64,000 bases of DNA, from assembly GCF_000987955.1 (NCBI RefSeq), contig NZ_LAZU01000031.1, positions 62,001 to 126,000 on the forward strand, written 5' to 3'. The number at the start of each line of letters is the position of its first letter. Position 1 is the first letter of the stretch. A program made the translations under genes and the position numbers. Below are positions 1-9,171 of the stretch, piece after piece. Source of the DNA: Paenibacillus sp. DMB20 (lineage in GTDB: Bacteria > Bacillota > Bacilli > Paenibacillales > Paenibacillaceae). Below the pieces are notes generated by a model. That model ran no database searches and was not told where the DNA came from. It saw only the letters and a list, made by a program, of their open reading frames with translations.

Positions 1-942
1 TATCAAGGTGGCCAGGGCAGTGGAAATCAGGACCAGGATCAGGATGACATAGAAAAGATACTGCCTTGTCTTATCCACTTCGGCGCTGATGTCTCCCTTG
101 GGCGTCAATCCGTACACGGTCCATTCGGCCATCGCCGCGTTGGCCGCCACGATCAGTTGATCGCTACGGTTGTCGACAAGGACTTGACCGTTCCGGGGAC
201 GGGGCAGCTGGCCGAAATGGAGGGTCTGTACCTTGTTATCATCCGTGGATGCGATGACCCGGCTGTTTTTATCCACGATGTAAACCTGACTGTTCGGGCT
301 GATGGTCACATTGGATAGGGCGGACAGGATGGGCCCGGGCTTGGTTTCGATCAGAACGACTCCCTGTTCTTTTTGACTCGTTAAATCAAACAGCTTGCGG
401 CCAAACACAAAGACAGGCTCCTTCTGAAAGCTGTTGATGACGGAATTTCGGAACAGGCCCATCCAAACCATCTCTCCATCCGAGGCCTGAAGCTTCCGGT
501 ACCATTCGGACGAAGAATAATCGACATCCACCACGCCCGCATACCTGGGTTCATAATGATAGCTCTTTCCCGCCCTGCTGATGACGTGAATCCCGATGAT
601 ATCATCCCGCGAAAAATAAATGGCGCCAATGATATTGGTGATCGTCCGTTCGTCGATGACGCTATGCGAAGGATTATGGTTCCTGTCCCTTTCCTGGAGC
701 AGCCTTAACAACTCATAGTTGCTGTTCAGCGATTTGGTAACGCTGTTATATCCCTCAAGGAGCAGATTGAACAGCCCGGCCGTCTGGGAGATGTTCTTCT
801 CCGCCATGTCGCTGATTTTTCCGTGGATAATATCCGTTATCCTCTGATAATACAGAAAGCTTCCGATCAATAAGAGAGCCGTCATACTTGAAAGAAAAAG
901 CAGAAACAAACGATTGTGAATGGTATGCTTGCTGCGGCCCAC
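1..942 (-). CDS. YesM-type sensor histidine kinase, N-terminal part (runs off left edge)
   Basis: The reading frame is open from a GTG at 942 to the window edge, about 314 residues. A GGAG ribosome-binding site lies 10 bases upstream of the start. One membrane segment sits near residues 12-32, then an extracellular sensor region of Cache type, then a second membrane segment at about 295-314 where the window ends. The HAMP and kinase domains would lie beyond the edge. It follows a sugar binding protein and two permeases on the same strand, the usual Paenibacillus layout in which a YesM/YesN pair senses the sugar or controls the transporter. The family call rests on topology and context because the kinase domain is not visible. 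Confidence 0.8.
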   Translation of the reverse strand, partial: MGRSKHTIHNRLFLLFLSSMTALLLIGSFLYYQRITDIIHGKISDMAEKNISQTAGLFNLLLEGYNSVTKSLNSNYELLRLLQERDRNHNPSHSVIDERTITNIIGAIYFSRDDIIGIHVISRAGKSYHYEPRYAGVVDVDYSSSEWYRKLQASDGEMVWMGLFRNSVINSFQKEPVFVFGRKLFDLTSQKEQGVVLIETKPGPILSALSNVTISPNSQVYIVDKNSRVIASTDDNKVQTLHFGQLPRPRNGQVLVDNRSDQLIVAANAAMAEWTVYGLTPKGDISAEVDKTRQYLFYVILILVLISTALATLI

Positions 943-1038
943 GATAGTTCTTCTCCTTTCAAATATGCGCTCTAAAATCCTTACTTTACCATAAGAGTCG
1001 CAGGTATATATCCATATACGGAAAAAGGAGGATGAAAG

Positions 1039-1921
1039 TTAACCTTTCACCGCTCCTGCAACCATACCTTTTGTAATTTTATCCGCAAGCAAGAAGTAAA
1101 TCAGGATGACGGGCACGGCCCCAAGCACGAGGAAAGCGCCGATGGCCCCGTAATTTACCGAGTATTGGCTGACAAAGCTGTTTACTCCGAACGGAAGCGT
1201 CTTTAGCTTTTCGGCGGAGATAAACGTTGCCGCCAAAATGTACTCGTTCCAGATATTAATGAAGGTAAGAATGCTGACCGTCATCATCGGCGGAACCGAG
1301 ATCGGCAGGATAATGCTTCGGAATATCCGGAAAATCCCCGCTCCGTCAATGACCGCGGATTCCTCAATCTCGTGCGGTATGGACTTCATAAAACCGCTAA
1401 GGATGAACACGGCAATCGGGGTCTGGAAAGCAATGTAAGGAAGTATGATCGAAAGATGCGTGTTCAGAATGCCAAGATTCTTGAAAATAATCATAAGCGG
1501 CAGCAGGGTAGCTTGAAGCGGAATCATCATCCCGATCAGAAAAACCAGCAGCACCATCTGACCGTATTTCCAACGAAACCTGCTGATGGCAAAGGATGCA
1601 AGCGAACTCAGCAGCAGCACGCCCGCCATGGTGATCGAAGTCACGAAAAAACTGTTCCACAGGTACCTGAAGTAGTTGCCGGAATTCACGGCATCGGTAA
1701 AGTTATTCCACTGCGGCACGGCCGGCAGCGAGAAAAAGCTTCCCGACAGGATTTCCTCATTCGTCTTCAACGAGTAGATCAGAAGCCAAAGCAGCGGATA
1801 CAGCTGCGTTACAAGCAGAACGGAAAGGAATAGCAGAACAAACCCCTTGGCAACGGATATCTTTTTCTTTTTTTTCTGCAGTCAGCGGTTTGCTTGAAAA
1901 CGCTGGAACGGTCTGACTCAT
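1039..1921 (-). CDS. carbohydrate ABC transporter permease, MalG type (frameshifted as read)
   Basis: Inner-membrane permease of a sugar importer (binding-protein-dependent, MalG/AraQ group). The C-terminal 243 residues hold five membrane segments and the EAA-type loop around the motif EESAVIDGAG. The first membrane segment (ISVAKGFVLLFL) lies in another frame. Removing one base from the T8 run at 1868-1875 joins it to an ATG at 1921 that has a GGAGGG site. The restored protein is about 290 residues, the family norm. It starts 17 bases after the upstream permease stop, so the two are co-transcribed. The break is probably a sequencing error. The substrate cannot be told from sequence. Confidence 0.87.
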
Positions 1922-1937
1922 GGCAGCATTCCCTCCT

Positions 1938-2828
1938 TCACGTATATTTGCGCTCCAGCCGGGAGAACAGGAAGTTAATGATGACGGTTGCCGCCAGGCA
2001 AAGCACGACAAGGAATGCCGCGATGGAGCTTCCGTACCCGTACTTCATCGATAAGAAGGACATGTTGTACATATGGGTGGAAATCACGTCCGTCGCGTGT
2101 GCCGGTCCGCCGCCCGTCATGACCATGATCATGTCAAACGCCTGCAGGGACCCGATAAAAGCAAGCACGATCGATATTTTAAAGATCGGAATATTCATCG
2201 GAAACGTAATGTACCAATCGGCCTTCAAGCCATCGGCCCCATCGATTTTTGCCGCTTCAATAACATCAGAAGGGATATTTTGGATCCCGGTAAACTGAAT
2301 GAGCGTATGGTACCCCAGATACTGCCATAAGGCGACGAAATACAGCGAATACATCGCTACATCCGGGTCTGTCAGCCAAGCTCTCGTCCAATCGTTTAGT
2401 TGAAGGGTTTCGAGCACCTGGTTCAGCATGCCGCCCATGGAAGCGGGATTATAGATCGTTTTCCACAGCTGGCCGATAATGACGACGGACAAAATCACCG
2501 GAAGAAAGTAACTGGATACGAGAAAATTCGGTTTTTTGATAAAGCGGTTCAGCAATATGGCGACAAACAATGCCACCGGGATTTCCAGCATGGAAAACAC
2601 GGCAAACATCAGGGTACGTTTAACGGAAGGCCAGAAAACCGGATCGTCAAACAAAAGCTTTTTAAAATTGTCCAGACCGATAAAACGGGATTCGCCAATG
2701 CCGTTCCAGTCGAGCAATCCGCTGTACATCGATACGAGAATCGGGACAAATACAAGACACACATAGAGCAGCAAACACGGCAGCACGAAAACGGCTATCG
2801 TCCATTTGGAGACTCTTAATACATTCAC
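1938..2828 (-). CDS. carbohydrate ABC transporter permease, MalF/UgpA type
   Basis: First permease of the sugar importer, 297 residues with six predicted membrane segments. It has the permease loop EAAKIDGADGLKADWYITFPM and the typical start KWTIAVFVLPCLLLY. The GTG at 2828 is chosen because a GGGGAGG site lies 11 bases upstream and the length fits the family. An ATG at 2879 would add 17 unusual residues without a good site. It lies between the binding protein and the second permease on the same strand. No ATPase gene is present in the cluster, as is common for this family, which shares an MsmX-type ATPase. Confidence 0.92.
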   Translation of the reverse strand: MNVLRVSKWTIAVFVLPCLLLYVCLVFVPILVSMYSGLLDWNGIGESRFIGLDNFKKLLFDDPVFWPSVKRTLMFAVFSMLEIPVALFVAILLNRFIKKPNFLVSSYFLPVILSVVIIGQLWKTIYNPASMGGMLNQVLETLQLNDWTRAWLTDPDVAMYSLYFVALWQYLGYHTLIQFTGIQNIPSDVIEAAKIDGADGLKADWYITFPMNIPIFKISIVLAFIGSLQAFDMIMVMTGGGPAHATDVISTHMYNMSFLSMKYGYGSSIAAFLVVLCLAATVIINFLFSRLERKYT

Positions 2829-2941
2829 GTTAAGGCTCGCCTCCCCATCAATCCAAATACAAGAGCCGAATGCACACATAAGATCCGGTATGGAGGGATC
2901 TTCGAAAAGACCCCTTCATGCCGACGGTTACGTTTTTGTTT

Positions 2942-3054
2942 AGAGATAAGAAAGTACAAACTTCAGAGGTTTGTCATCCTTATCTCGCAAGAAAAAACTT
3001 CCGCTATACGCGGTCTGTCTTCTTGAGAAAGTACGTCGATAGACGTTTTTTCTT
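2942..3054. repeat. interspersed intergenic hairpin repeat, copy 1
   Basis: Full-length copy (about 113 bp) of a repeat found several times in the window. It holds AGATAAG/CTTATCT arms, a CCGC...GCGG hairpin and an ACGTCGATAGACGT hairpin. It sits in the gap between the binding protein stop and the next permease, and its end abuts the stop codon at 3053-3055. Confidence 0.8.
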
Positions 3055-4390
3055 ATTTATTGCTTTCAAAAGCGGCTTGATGCTCTTTCGCCACTTCGGC
3101 GGGATCCTTTTGCTGCACGAACAAATTCTGGATGCTCGTCAAGTGTGCCTGGGAAGTGCCCGGGTTCATCGTGTTGTCAAAAGAGATATCCCCGCCTTTC
3201 ACTTGTTTGAACATCTCCAGGACCTCCATCGACATATCCGAATAACCGGCAGCTTTAAAGTCGCCTTCCACTTTTTGCCCTAGGCCGATGGCCCCTTTGA
3301 CCTCAAACGCTCTTTTCGGGAATTCCAGCATAAAATAGTTAAGGAATTCCTTGGTTTCCTCCAGGTGCTCGCTGTTTGCGGATATCGCAAACGCGCTTCC
3401 CGGCGCCAGCATGAACTCGTCAGGATTGCCTTTGCCGTTCACCGTCGGAAATTTGAAGACGCCGACTTTGCCGTTTACGGAGGAGGTTTCTATGCCGCCC
3501 GTCGCCCAGCTGCCCATATAATACATCGCAGCCTTGCCGGTCTTGAACAGATTCTCGCCGGCGTTGTAATCAAAGGACGTGACCCCTTCCTGGAAGGCTC
3601 CGGCCTGAATCAGGTCCTGCATGCTTTTCACCGCTTCCGTGAATGCGGGATCCTCGAACGTTTTCTTGCCGTCCGCCACATCCTTCAGAAATCCTGGTCC
3701 GTCGTTGGTGCGAAGCAGAATGTTCATGAACAGGAAGGAACCGGTCCAGGTGTCCTTTTCCCCGATCGCCATCGGCTGAATGCCCTTCGCCTTCAGCTGC
3801 TTTACGACGTCCACCATTTCTTCAAAGGTCGTCGGCACTTTCACGCCGGCTTGATCGAACAGCTCCTTGTTGTAGTAGACCAGCCCGATATTGTTGCCGT
3901 CGGGAAGCGCATACAGATTGCCGTCAAAGGTATACCAATCCAGCAGCCCCTCCTGGAACGTGTCCTTCAGCCCGTTCTTTTCGACGACATCATTGAGCGG
4001 AGCTAACAGCTTGGCGTCGACAAACGGTTTCATTTGTGCGGATGGATTGACAACCGTGATGTCCGGTACCTCTTTGGAGGCCGCTTGGGTTTTCAGCTTG
4101 AGCTTTTGCTGGTCGGTATTCAGGGAGTCGAGCTCAATCTTGATGTTCGGATTTTTAGCCTCGTAATCAGCCACGATCCGCTTCAGCATGGCGTCCTTGG
4201 GATCGGTGGGGTCCGTAAAGATATTTTGGAACGTAATCGTAACTTTCTCCCCGGTTCCCCCCGTATCGTTGGAAGCCGTGCTTGATCCGACCCCGTCTTT
4301 GGATGTGGATCCTCCACCGCCGCATGCCGTTAAGCTGACAGCCAGGATGCCCGCCATCACTAAGGAAAGAACGTTCGACTTCTTTAGCAT
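3053..4390 (-). CDS. sugar ABC transporter substrate-binding lipoprotein
   Basis: Extracellular solute-binding protein of family 1, 445 residues. It has a lipoprotein signal with lipobox LTAC, the modified cysteine being residue 23, followed by a Gly/Ser/Thr-rich linker. The bacterial_SBP_1 fold is shown by motifs such as ALPDGNNIGLVYYNKELFDQAG and the AMYYMGSWA segment. It is the first gene of the importer cluster (lipoprotein, permease, permease, sensor kinase), and a GGGGGG site precedes the ATG. It would hand sugar to the two permeases. The ligand is unknown; similar proteins bind oligosaccharides or plant-derived sugars. Confidence 0.95.
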   Translation of the reverse strand: MLKKSNVLSLVMAGILAVSLTACGGGGSTSKDGVGSSTASNDTGGTGEKVTITFQNIFTDPTDPKDAMLKRIVADYEAKNPNIKIELDSLNTDQQKLKLKTQAASKEVPDITVVNPSAQMKPFVDAKLLAPLNDVVEKNGLKDTFQEGLLDWYTFDGNLYALPDGNNIGLVYYNKELFDQAGVKVPTTFEEMVDVVKQLKAKGIQPMAIGEKDTWTGSFLFMNILLRTNDGPGFLKDVADGKKTFEDPAFTEAVKSMQDLIQAGAFQEGVTSFDYNAGENLFKTGKAAMYYMGSWATGGIETSSVNGKVGVFKFPTVNGKGNPDEFMLAPGSAFAISANSEHLEETKEFLNYFMLEFPKRAFEVKGAIGLGQKVEGDFKAAGYSDMSMEVLEMFKQVKGGDISFDNTMNPGTSQAHLTSIQNLFVQQKDPAEVAKEHQAAFESNK

Positions 4391-4507
4391 TCGTAATCCC
4401 CCCTGTTTATTTGGATAGCTCCATTATCGCCTGCCCATGACGGCCCTTACAATGCGTGAACTTAAGATATGATGTTTGCTTTCTTTAGATTTTGAAGATT
4501 TCCGACA

Positions 4508-4541
4508 GGAAAAAACCGTCCGGGACAACCCCGGACGGTTC
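4508..4541 (-). terminator. intrinsic terminator after aldo/keto reductase
   Basis: Stem AACCGTCCGGG / CCCGGACGGTT followed by a T6 run on the minus strand, just downstream of the reductase stop at 4582. Confidence 0.85.
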
Positions 4542-4581
4542 GTATAAGAGAAGCTTATGTTTTCAGTGCCATGATGCCGTT

Positions 4582-5490
4582 TTAGCGGTGCTGCTCATAA
4601 CGGTTGGCCCGGCTGATTGCCTGAATGTCCTGAATTTCCTGAGGGGTCAGCGGGTTCGCGTCCGCGGCTGCCGCATTGCGAAGCAGCTGGTCCTTGGAGC
4701 TGGCTCCCGGAATGACGCAGGCTACGGCAGGATGGGAAAGCGCGTAGCGGATGGCCGTATGGGACAGGTCACGGCGGGAATCAAGCCTGCTTTTCAACTG
4801 CTCCGTCAGTTCCAGCAGCTCGTTTTTCGCATAATCGAGATAGCCCTTCTCCGCTTTTTCCTCTGCCCGATCGGTCAGAATGCCTTTAGCCACCGGTCCG
4901 CGCGCGATAACCGATATCCCCTTTTCCGCAAGCAAAGGAAGGACTTCTTCTTCCGGGCGGCGGTCCAGGATGCTGTATTGGGTCAATACGCTGACGATTC
5001 CGGATCGATTCGCATACTCACGGATGACGTTCGGCCGGATCGAGGAAATCCCGTAGCAGCGTATCCAGCCTTCATGCTTCAGTTCTTCAAACGCTTCGAT
5101 CGTCTCGTCGATCGGGTCATCAAGCGTGCCGCCATGCAGTTGGTACAAATCGATATAGTCGGTGCCGAGGCGGCGGAGGCTGTCTTTGACGGCCGATTTG
5201 ATGTACTCCTTGGACGGATCCCACACCCAGCCCTCCTGGCCGGGGATTCTCCGGTTTCCAACCTTCGTGGCGATAACGGCGTCCGCGCGGCGTCCCTTTA
5301 GGGCCTTTCCGACCAGTTCCTCGTTTACCCCCGCATCATATAGATCGGCCGTGTCCAACAGATTGATGCCCTGCTCCAGCGCCTCATGAATCAGGCTAAT
5401 CGCGCCCTTCTCTTCCGTTCCGAGCGACATGCATCCCAAGCCGATTTCACCGACGATCAATTCCGACGATCCCAAACGGTTTTTTCTCAA
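4582..5490 (-). CDS. aldo/keto reductase
   Basis: NAD(P)H-dependent oxidoreductase of the AKR superfamily, about 302 residues. The TIM-barrel landmarks are visible: GLGCMSLG near the start, the LLDTADLYDAG segment with the catalytic Asp and Tyr, VIATKVG with the catalytic Lys, and DLYQLHG with the active-site His. The TTG at 5490 is chosen because AAGGAGGA lies seven bases upstream and the family usually begins RKNRLGSSEL. An ATG at 5520 adds ten residues and has no site. It ends in a strong terminator. The substrate is unknown. Confidence 0.9.
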   Translation of the reverse strand: MRKNRLGSSELIVGEIGLGCMSLGTEEKGAISLIHEALEQGINLLDTADLYDAGVNEELVGKALKGRRADAVIATKVGNRRIPGQEGWVWDPSKEYIKSAVKDSLRRLGTDYIDLYQLHGGTLDDPIDETIEAFEELKHEGWIRCYGISSIRPNVIREYANRSGIVSVLTQYSILDRRPEEEVLPLLAEKGISVIARGPVAKGILTDRAEEKAEKGYLDYAKNELLELTEQLKSRLDSRRDLSHTAIRYALSHPAVACVIPGASSKDQLLRNAAAADANPLTPQEIQDIQAISRANRYEQHR

Positions 5491-5544
5491 CCTGCTCTCC
5501 TCCTTATCTACAATTCTCATTTACAACCATAACGGCAGCGTTCG

Positions 5545-6334
5545 CTACCGTAAAATATCGATCCATATTTTCACTGCGGTTAACGCAATCAGCAGAACCA
5601 ACGCATAGCGGAGAAGCCTTACATTCAGCCTGCGGCTGAGATAGGTTCCAAGCGGAGCGCCCAGAAGACTCCCGATGATCGCAAACACCGCCGGCCAGAA
5701 CGGTATCCCCCCTGCGGCTATTTTTCCGATGGCACCTCCGACCGCGGACAGAAATACAATAGCCAGTGAGGATGAAATCGTGATTCTGGTCGGTATCTTC
5801 AGCACGGTCAGCATGATCGGAATCAAAATAAATGCTCCCCCCGCCCCGACGATGCCGGATACGCAGCCGACAAGAAATGCCGAGACGACGGCAAGCATGA
5901 CGTTATACGCGACTTCCGTTACGGGTTTGTTCTCGGCGGTGGCTTTGGCGGGAACGATCATCATGATAACGGCAATGACCGCCAAAAAGCCGTAAACGAT
6001 ATTGATGGCTTCACTTTTTAAGTATAAGGAGGAAACGCTGCCGATCAAGCTGCCGATCAGGGTCGATACCCCCATCTGAAGGACCAGCCGTTTGTGAACG
6101 AGGGAAGGGCCTCCCTTGGAGCTTAGCCGATTGGAGAGCATGCCCGACAGGGATGCAAAGAATACCTGCAGCATGCTTATCGACGCTACCTCCTTCGCCG
6201 TAAAGCCTTCAAGGCCGAGCCATCCGGGCACATAGAGGAGAAGCGGAAAATTGATGATGGCGCCCCCGATGCCGAGCAATCCCGAAAAAAAAAGATCCGA
6301 CCAGACCGATTAAAACCATTGCCAAATGCTGCAT
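5545..6334 (-). CDS. TauE/SafE-family sulfite/anion exporter (frameshifted as read)
   Basis: Integral membrane protein of the TauE/SafE (UPF0721) family. The repeated glycine-rich motifs LGIGGAIINFPLLL and GIVGAGGAFILIPIML mark the two halves, with about eight membrane segments. The frame holding LLGIGGA lacks its start. Removing one base from the A9 run at 6285-6293 joins it to MQHLAMVLIGLVGS starting at the ATG at 6334, about 262 residues. The family exports sulfite, sulfonates or other small anions; the substrate here is unknown. The start is less certain because the ribosome-binding site is weak. Confidence 0.85.
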
Positions 6335-6475
6335 AAACACGATGACAGAACCCCATTCGTTGTTGTTATTGGATGTATGGGAAACAAACAGGAAACAATA
6401 TGACTGTACGAACCGGAAATCATGATTTATAATAAAACCTAGTAATTACATCGGAAAACAGGAGGTGGTAATTTC

Positions 6476-6674
6476 ATGTTCAGCAAGCTCAAATCCCTGC
6501 TTCAAGACCGCTGCCCTGATTGCGATAAAAAAACTTGTATCGCGCCATGACCACCTGTCGCTGACCAAGCACTGCCCCGATTACCATTATACCGAGGAAA
6601 CTTACAGCCAGCTTGGCGTAACCATCGTATATAAATCCGGCCAGCCGGAGAGCTGGAACCAAAAACATTCTTAA
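6476..6674 (+). CDS. small CPDC-motif protein, function unknown (frameshifted as read)
   Basis: An ATG at 6476 follows a very strong ACAGGAGGTGG site. Removing one base from the A7 run at 6527-6533 gives a 65-residue soluble protein with a CPDC motif near residue 13 and a CPDYHY segment near residue 33, ending at the TAA at 6674. Paired cysteines suggest a small zinc-ribbon-like or redox protein, but only a few possible ligands are visible. As read, the frame stops after 24 residues. I do not recognise the family. Confidence 0.6.
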
Positions 6675-6945
6675 ACCGCCGCTTGCAAGAACGCCGCGTC
6701 TATATGCGCGGCATGCCTTCTTTGCAGTACCTCGATGTTTATATGTTATCACAAATTCAACCGTTGCAGCTTGGGAATCCTGTCCCGAAACCGCGCCGGA
6801 TCCATAGAAAAACGAACCTCTGTCAACGTGCTCACCGCAGACGGAAGGCGGCAAACGGTTCCCTAGAAAATTTTGAAATAAGCCTGACCGTTTTGGGTAA
6901 TGACTACAAGGACGACTATTTTGCATGGTTAGGAAGGTGTAGAAA
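6675..6945. other. unresolved stretch, possible damaged small gene
   Basis: No convincing intact gene. On the plus strand an open frame ends ENFEISLTVLGNDYKDDYFAWLG just before the next start. On the minus strand one frame reads like protein on both sides of a single TAG near 6862 (KIVVLVVITQNGQAYF before it, VRFSMDPARFRDRIPKLQRL after it) but has no start codon. Either could be a small gene broken by sequence errors. Confidence 0.3.
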
Positions 6946-7284
6946 ATGAAGCATCCGCTGGAAGACGTGTCGATGTGGTTACAGTCTCACGCAAATCAAA
7001 ACATCATGATTCGGAAACACGAGTTAAATGACCTTGACCAGGCTCGCATCATGCTGGAATTTGTCGGATACAGCGACGGCAATAACTGTTCCGTAGACGA
7101 CTATGCCGCATGCAAAGCTCTCCTGCTCCATGGTGCCGGGGTTATCATAACCGACAGCGAGGAGGCTCCCCTTCCGGACGGCACATTTACGATTCCGGTC
7201 GACAACCTCTCCCGCACCGAGGTCAGAAACGACCGGGTTACGCTGGAAAACGGGCGAGGGGTATACACCCTGTCGGTTCAATAG
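6946..7284 (+). CDS. hypothetical protein, 112 residues
   Basis: Soluble, acidic protein without signal or membrane segment. It starts at an ATG eight bases after a GGAAGGTG site and ends just before a terminator hairpin. Composition and length look like a genuine small protein, but no motif is recognised. The C-terminal half (GTFTIPVDNLSRTEVRNDRVTL) has a beta-rich pattern. It is convergent with the chitinase gene. Function unknown. Confidence 0.6.
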   Translation: MKHPLEDVSMWLQSHANQNIMIRKHELNDLDQARIMLEFVGYSDGNNCSVDDYAACKALLLHGAGVIITDSEEAPLPDGTFTIPVDNLSRTEVRNDRVTLENGRGVYTLSVQ

Positions 7285-7345
7285 AGACTGCTGCGTCTGC
7301 TGCGGGACCCGGAACATAAGAAAAACGCCTATCGTCGTACGTATC

Positions 7346-7380
7346 TATAAAAAATCCGACATCGCCAGGGATGTCGGATT
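7346..7380. terminator. intrinsic terminator between hypothetical gene and chitinase
   Basis: Stem ATCCGACAT / ATGTCGGAT with a T6 run on the minus strand and a weaker T-rich tail on the plus strand. It serves the chitinase and perhaps the convergent gene. Confidence 0.8.
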
Positions 7381-7399
7381 CTTATATTTATAGAAAAAA

Positions 7400-8803
7400 T
7401 TATAATTTCGGCAATACGGGGATGGTTTGGCTGCAGTTGCCCTTCAACGGCAGATTGCTGCACACATATTGTCCGGCACTGTTCTCGGTTGCGGCTCCGG
7501 CTGGAGCCGGCTGGTGAACGCGCTGCTTCCACAACTGCCATAACATAAACCCGTCATTTCCTCTTCCTTTGTTCTTTATATAATTGACGAGCGTTTCCAC
7601 ATTGTAATATTTCGTGGCCATGTTGTTCTGGCCCGTCAGCATTTCGGCATCATACACCGTTCCGGGCTCGGCCTGGAGCTTCAGCACGGCGCTGCCGGAA
7701 CCCTCCGGCGCGATCTGCATGCCCATGTTGATCGGCCCGCCGTAAATGGCGCGATAGGATTCGTATCCTTCCCGAGGGTCATAATATTCCCCGCCGTCAT
7801 AAGACATCAGGTTAATAAAATCGATTTTGTTCCCATGATCCTTCACTGCCCGGTACATCGTGCCGCCAAAAGGCGATCCCCACTGCACCTTGCCTTCTTC
7901 AAACGGCGTTCCCTTAACGTAGTAAGCCCCCGTTGACCATCCGGCTATCGAAATCTGCAAGTCGGCATTCCGTGCCTGAATTTCATGATGCAAACTTGTA
8001 ATGATACCGGCAATTTCTCCGTCCTTGGTACAGCTGAACTGTCCCGCCGTTTGCTTGTTGCAGTTGCTGCCGCTGGATTCCCAGTCGATGTCCACGCCCG
8101 CGGCGCCGAGATCTTGGGCCAGATCGACGATGTTCTTGGCGTTGAAGTGGGACCACTGGGTTCCCTGGCTGTAAGACCAGCCGCCGACGGACAGGAACAC
8201 CTTCGTTCCGCGCGCCTTTAAGGCCGCAATGCTGCTTCGCAGATCCAGAGACTGCTGAGGGGTGAATTTCCTCTGGCCGTTTGGCGTAGCCGCCCCCTCG
8301 ACAAACTCAAATCCGGCGACTTCCTGATCGAATGCGTAGGAGCCTTTGACATAAGCGGTATCCGGTCTTACAAACGCTAAATTCAGGTTTGTGATGTAAT
8401 CGGGAATATTGGACGTTGTCAGATCGTAAATGCTTGTGTTCCACGTGCTTGCATATGCAACGTACATACGGTCACCCGGTTCCGAAACCACCGGGGGATC
8501 TACCGGAGGCTCTACAGGCGGCTCTATCGGCGTCGTGCCCGAATCGCAGGCGCCCAAGTCCTCCCATGCCCCCCATGGTCCCGCAGAGCCGGGCGCTTCA
8601 CCCTGCGTCCACCACTTGGCTTTCCACGTATGACCGTTGTAGGAAACCAGATAGCCTTCTGCATAAACGCCCGTACTGCTCCAAGCGGGCTCGGTACAGG
8701 CCGGAGACTCCGCTGACGCGGATGCCGGAAATACACTGAGCACGAGCGCAACGGCCAGTCCAAGAATAAGCGCTTTCATTTTTGTTGTCTTAAGTATCGT
8801 CAT
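7400..8803 (-). CDS. secreted GH18 chitinase with chitin-binding module
   Basis: Secreted endo-type chitinase, 467 residues. A signal peptide covers residues 1-31 (cleavage after ASA). A CBM5/12 chitin-binding module at about 36-86 has the aromatic pattern of YNGHTWKAKWWTQGEAPG and is followed by a Pro-rich PPVEPPVDPPV linker. The GH18 barrel spans roughly 110-440 and carries SVGGWSYS and the catalytic DIDWE motif, whose Glu is the acid/base. The ATG at 8803 has an AAAGGAGAG site. It would degrade chitin outside the cell. It is monocistronic with its own terminator. Confidence 0.95.
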   Translation of the reverse strand: MTILKTTKMKALILGLAVALVLSVFPASASAESPACTEPAWSSTGVYAEGYLVSYNGHTWKAKWWTQGEAPGSAGPWGAWEDLGACDSGTTPIEPPVEPPVDPPVVSEPGDRMYVAYASTWNTSIYDLTTSNIPDYITNLNLAFVRPDTAYVKGSYAFDQEVAGFEFVEGAATPNGQRKFTPQQSLDLRSSIAALKARGTKVFLSVGGWSYSQGTQWSHFNAKNIVDLAQDLGAAGVDIDWESSGSNCNKQTAGQFSCTKDGEIAGIITSLHHEIQARNADLQISIAGWSTGAYYVKGTPFEEGKVQWGSPFGGTMYRAVKDHGNKIDFINLMSYDGGEYYDPREGYESYRAIYGGPINMGMQIAPEGSGSAVLKLQAEPGTVYDAEMLTGQNNMATKYYNVETLVNYIKNKGRGNDGFMLWQLWKQRVHQPAPAGAATENSAGQYVCSNLPLKGNCSQTIPVLPKL

Positions 8804-9096
8804 TCAAACTCTCCTTTGCACATGTAAATTTCAGCGGCGTTTGGCCGCGTTTTTTCAACTTAATAACTACCACACCCCCCTCCAAAAATGTTAAACTGGA
8901 ATAAGATCAATTTCAGTGTAACCCGGAAATTTTTGGATCAACAAGGATAAGATTTGCTAAATCAGGGGCAAAATTATATATATCACTTTCTTTTTGGAAC
9001 ATGGTTGTTCATGATATAAACCAATTGCATGTTCGATGGACCTCTTACTTTTATGGGGTTGAGGATCCCGATCACATAACTTTCTTCCATTCTTAA
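8804..9096. other. intergenic region upstream of chitinase
   Basis: About 290 bases of AT-rich sequence holding the chitinase promoter region. No further gene and no clear operator were recognised. Confidence 0.5.
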
Positions 9097-9129
9097 AAGA
9101 AAAGCACCGTCCCTTAAGGGAACGGTGCC
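9097..9129 (-). terminator. intrinsic terminator after YqcI/YcgG gene
   Basis: Near-perfect palindrome GCACCGT TCCCTTAAGGGA ACGGTGC followed by TTTTCTTTT on the minus strand. Confidence 0.8.
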
Positions 9130-9171
9130 TTGAACTTGATACATCGTCTTTACATACTCTTGCCGGACGGA

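Noticed and set aside
1868..1875. Programmed frameshifting as explanation for the split permease
   Set aside because: No stimulatory structure or internal Shine-Dalgarno was seen, and the same kind of break recurs in over 20 unrelated genes, so sequence error is simpler.
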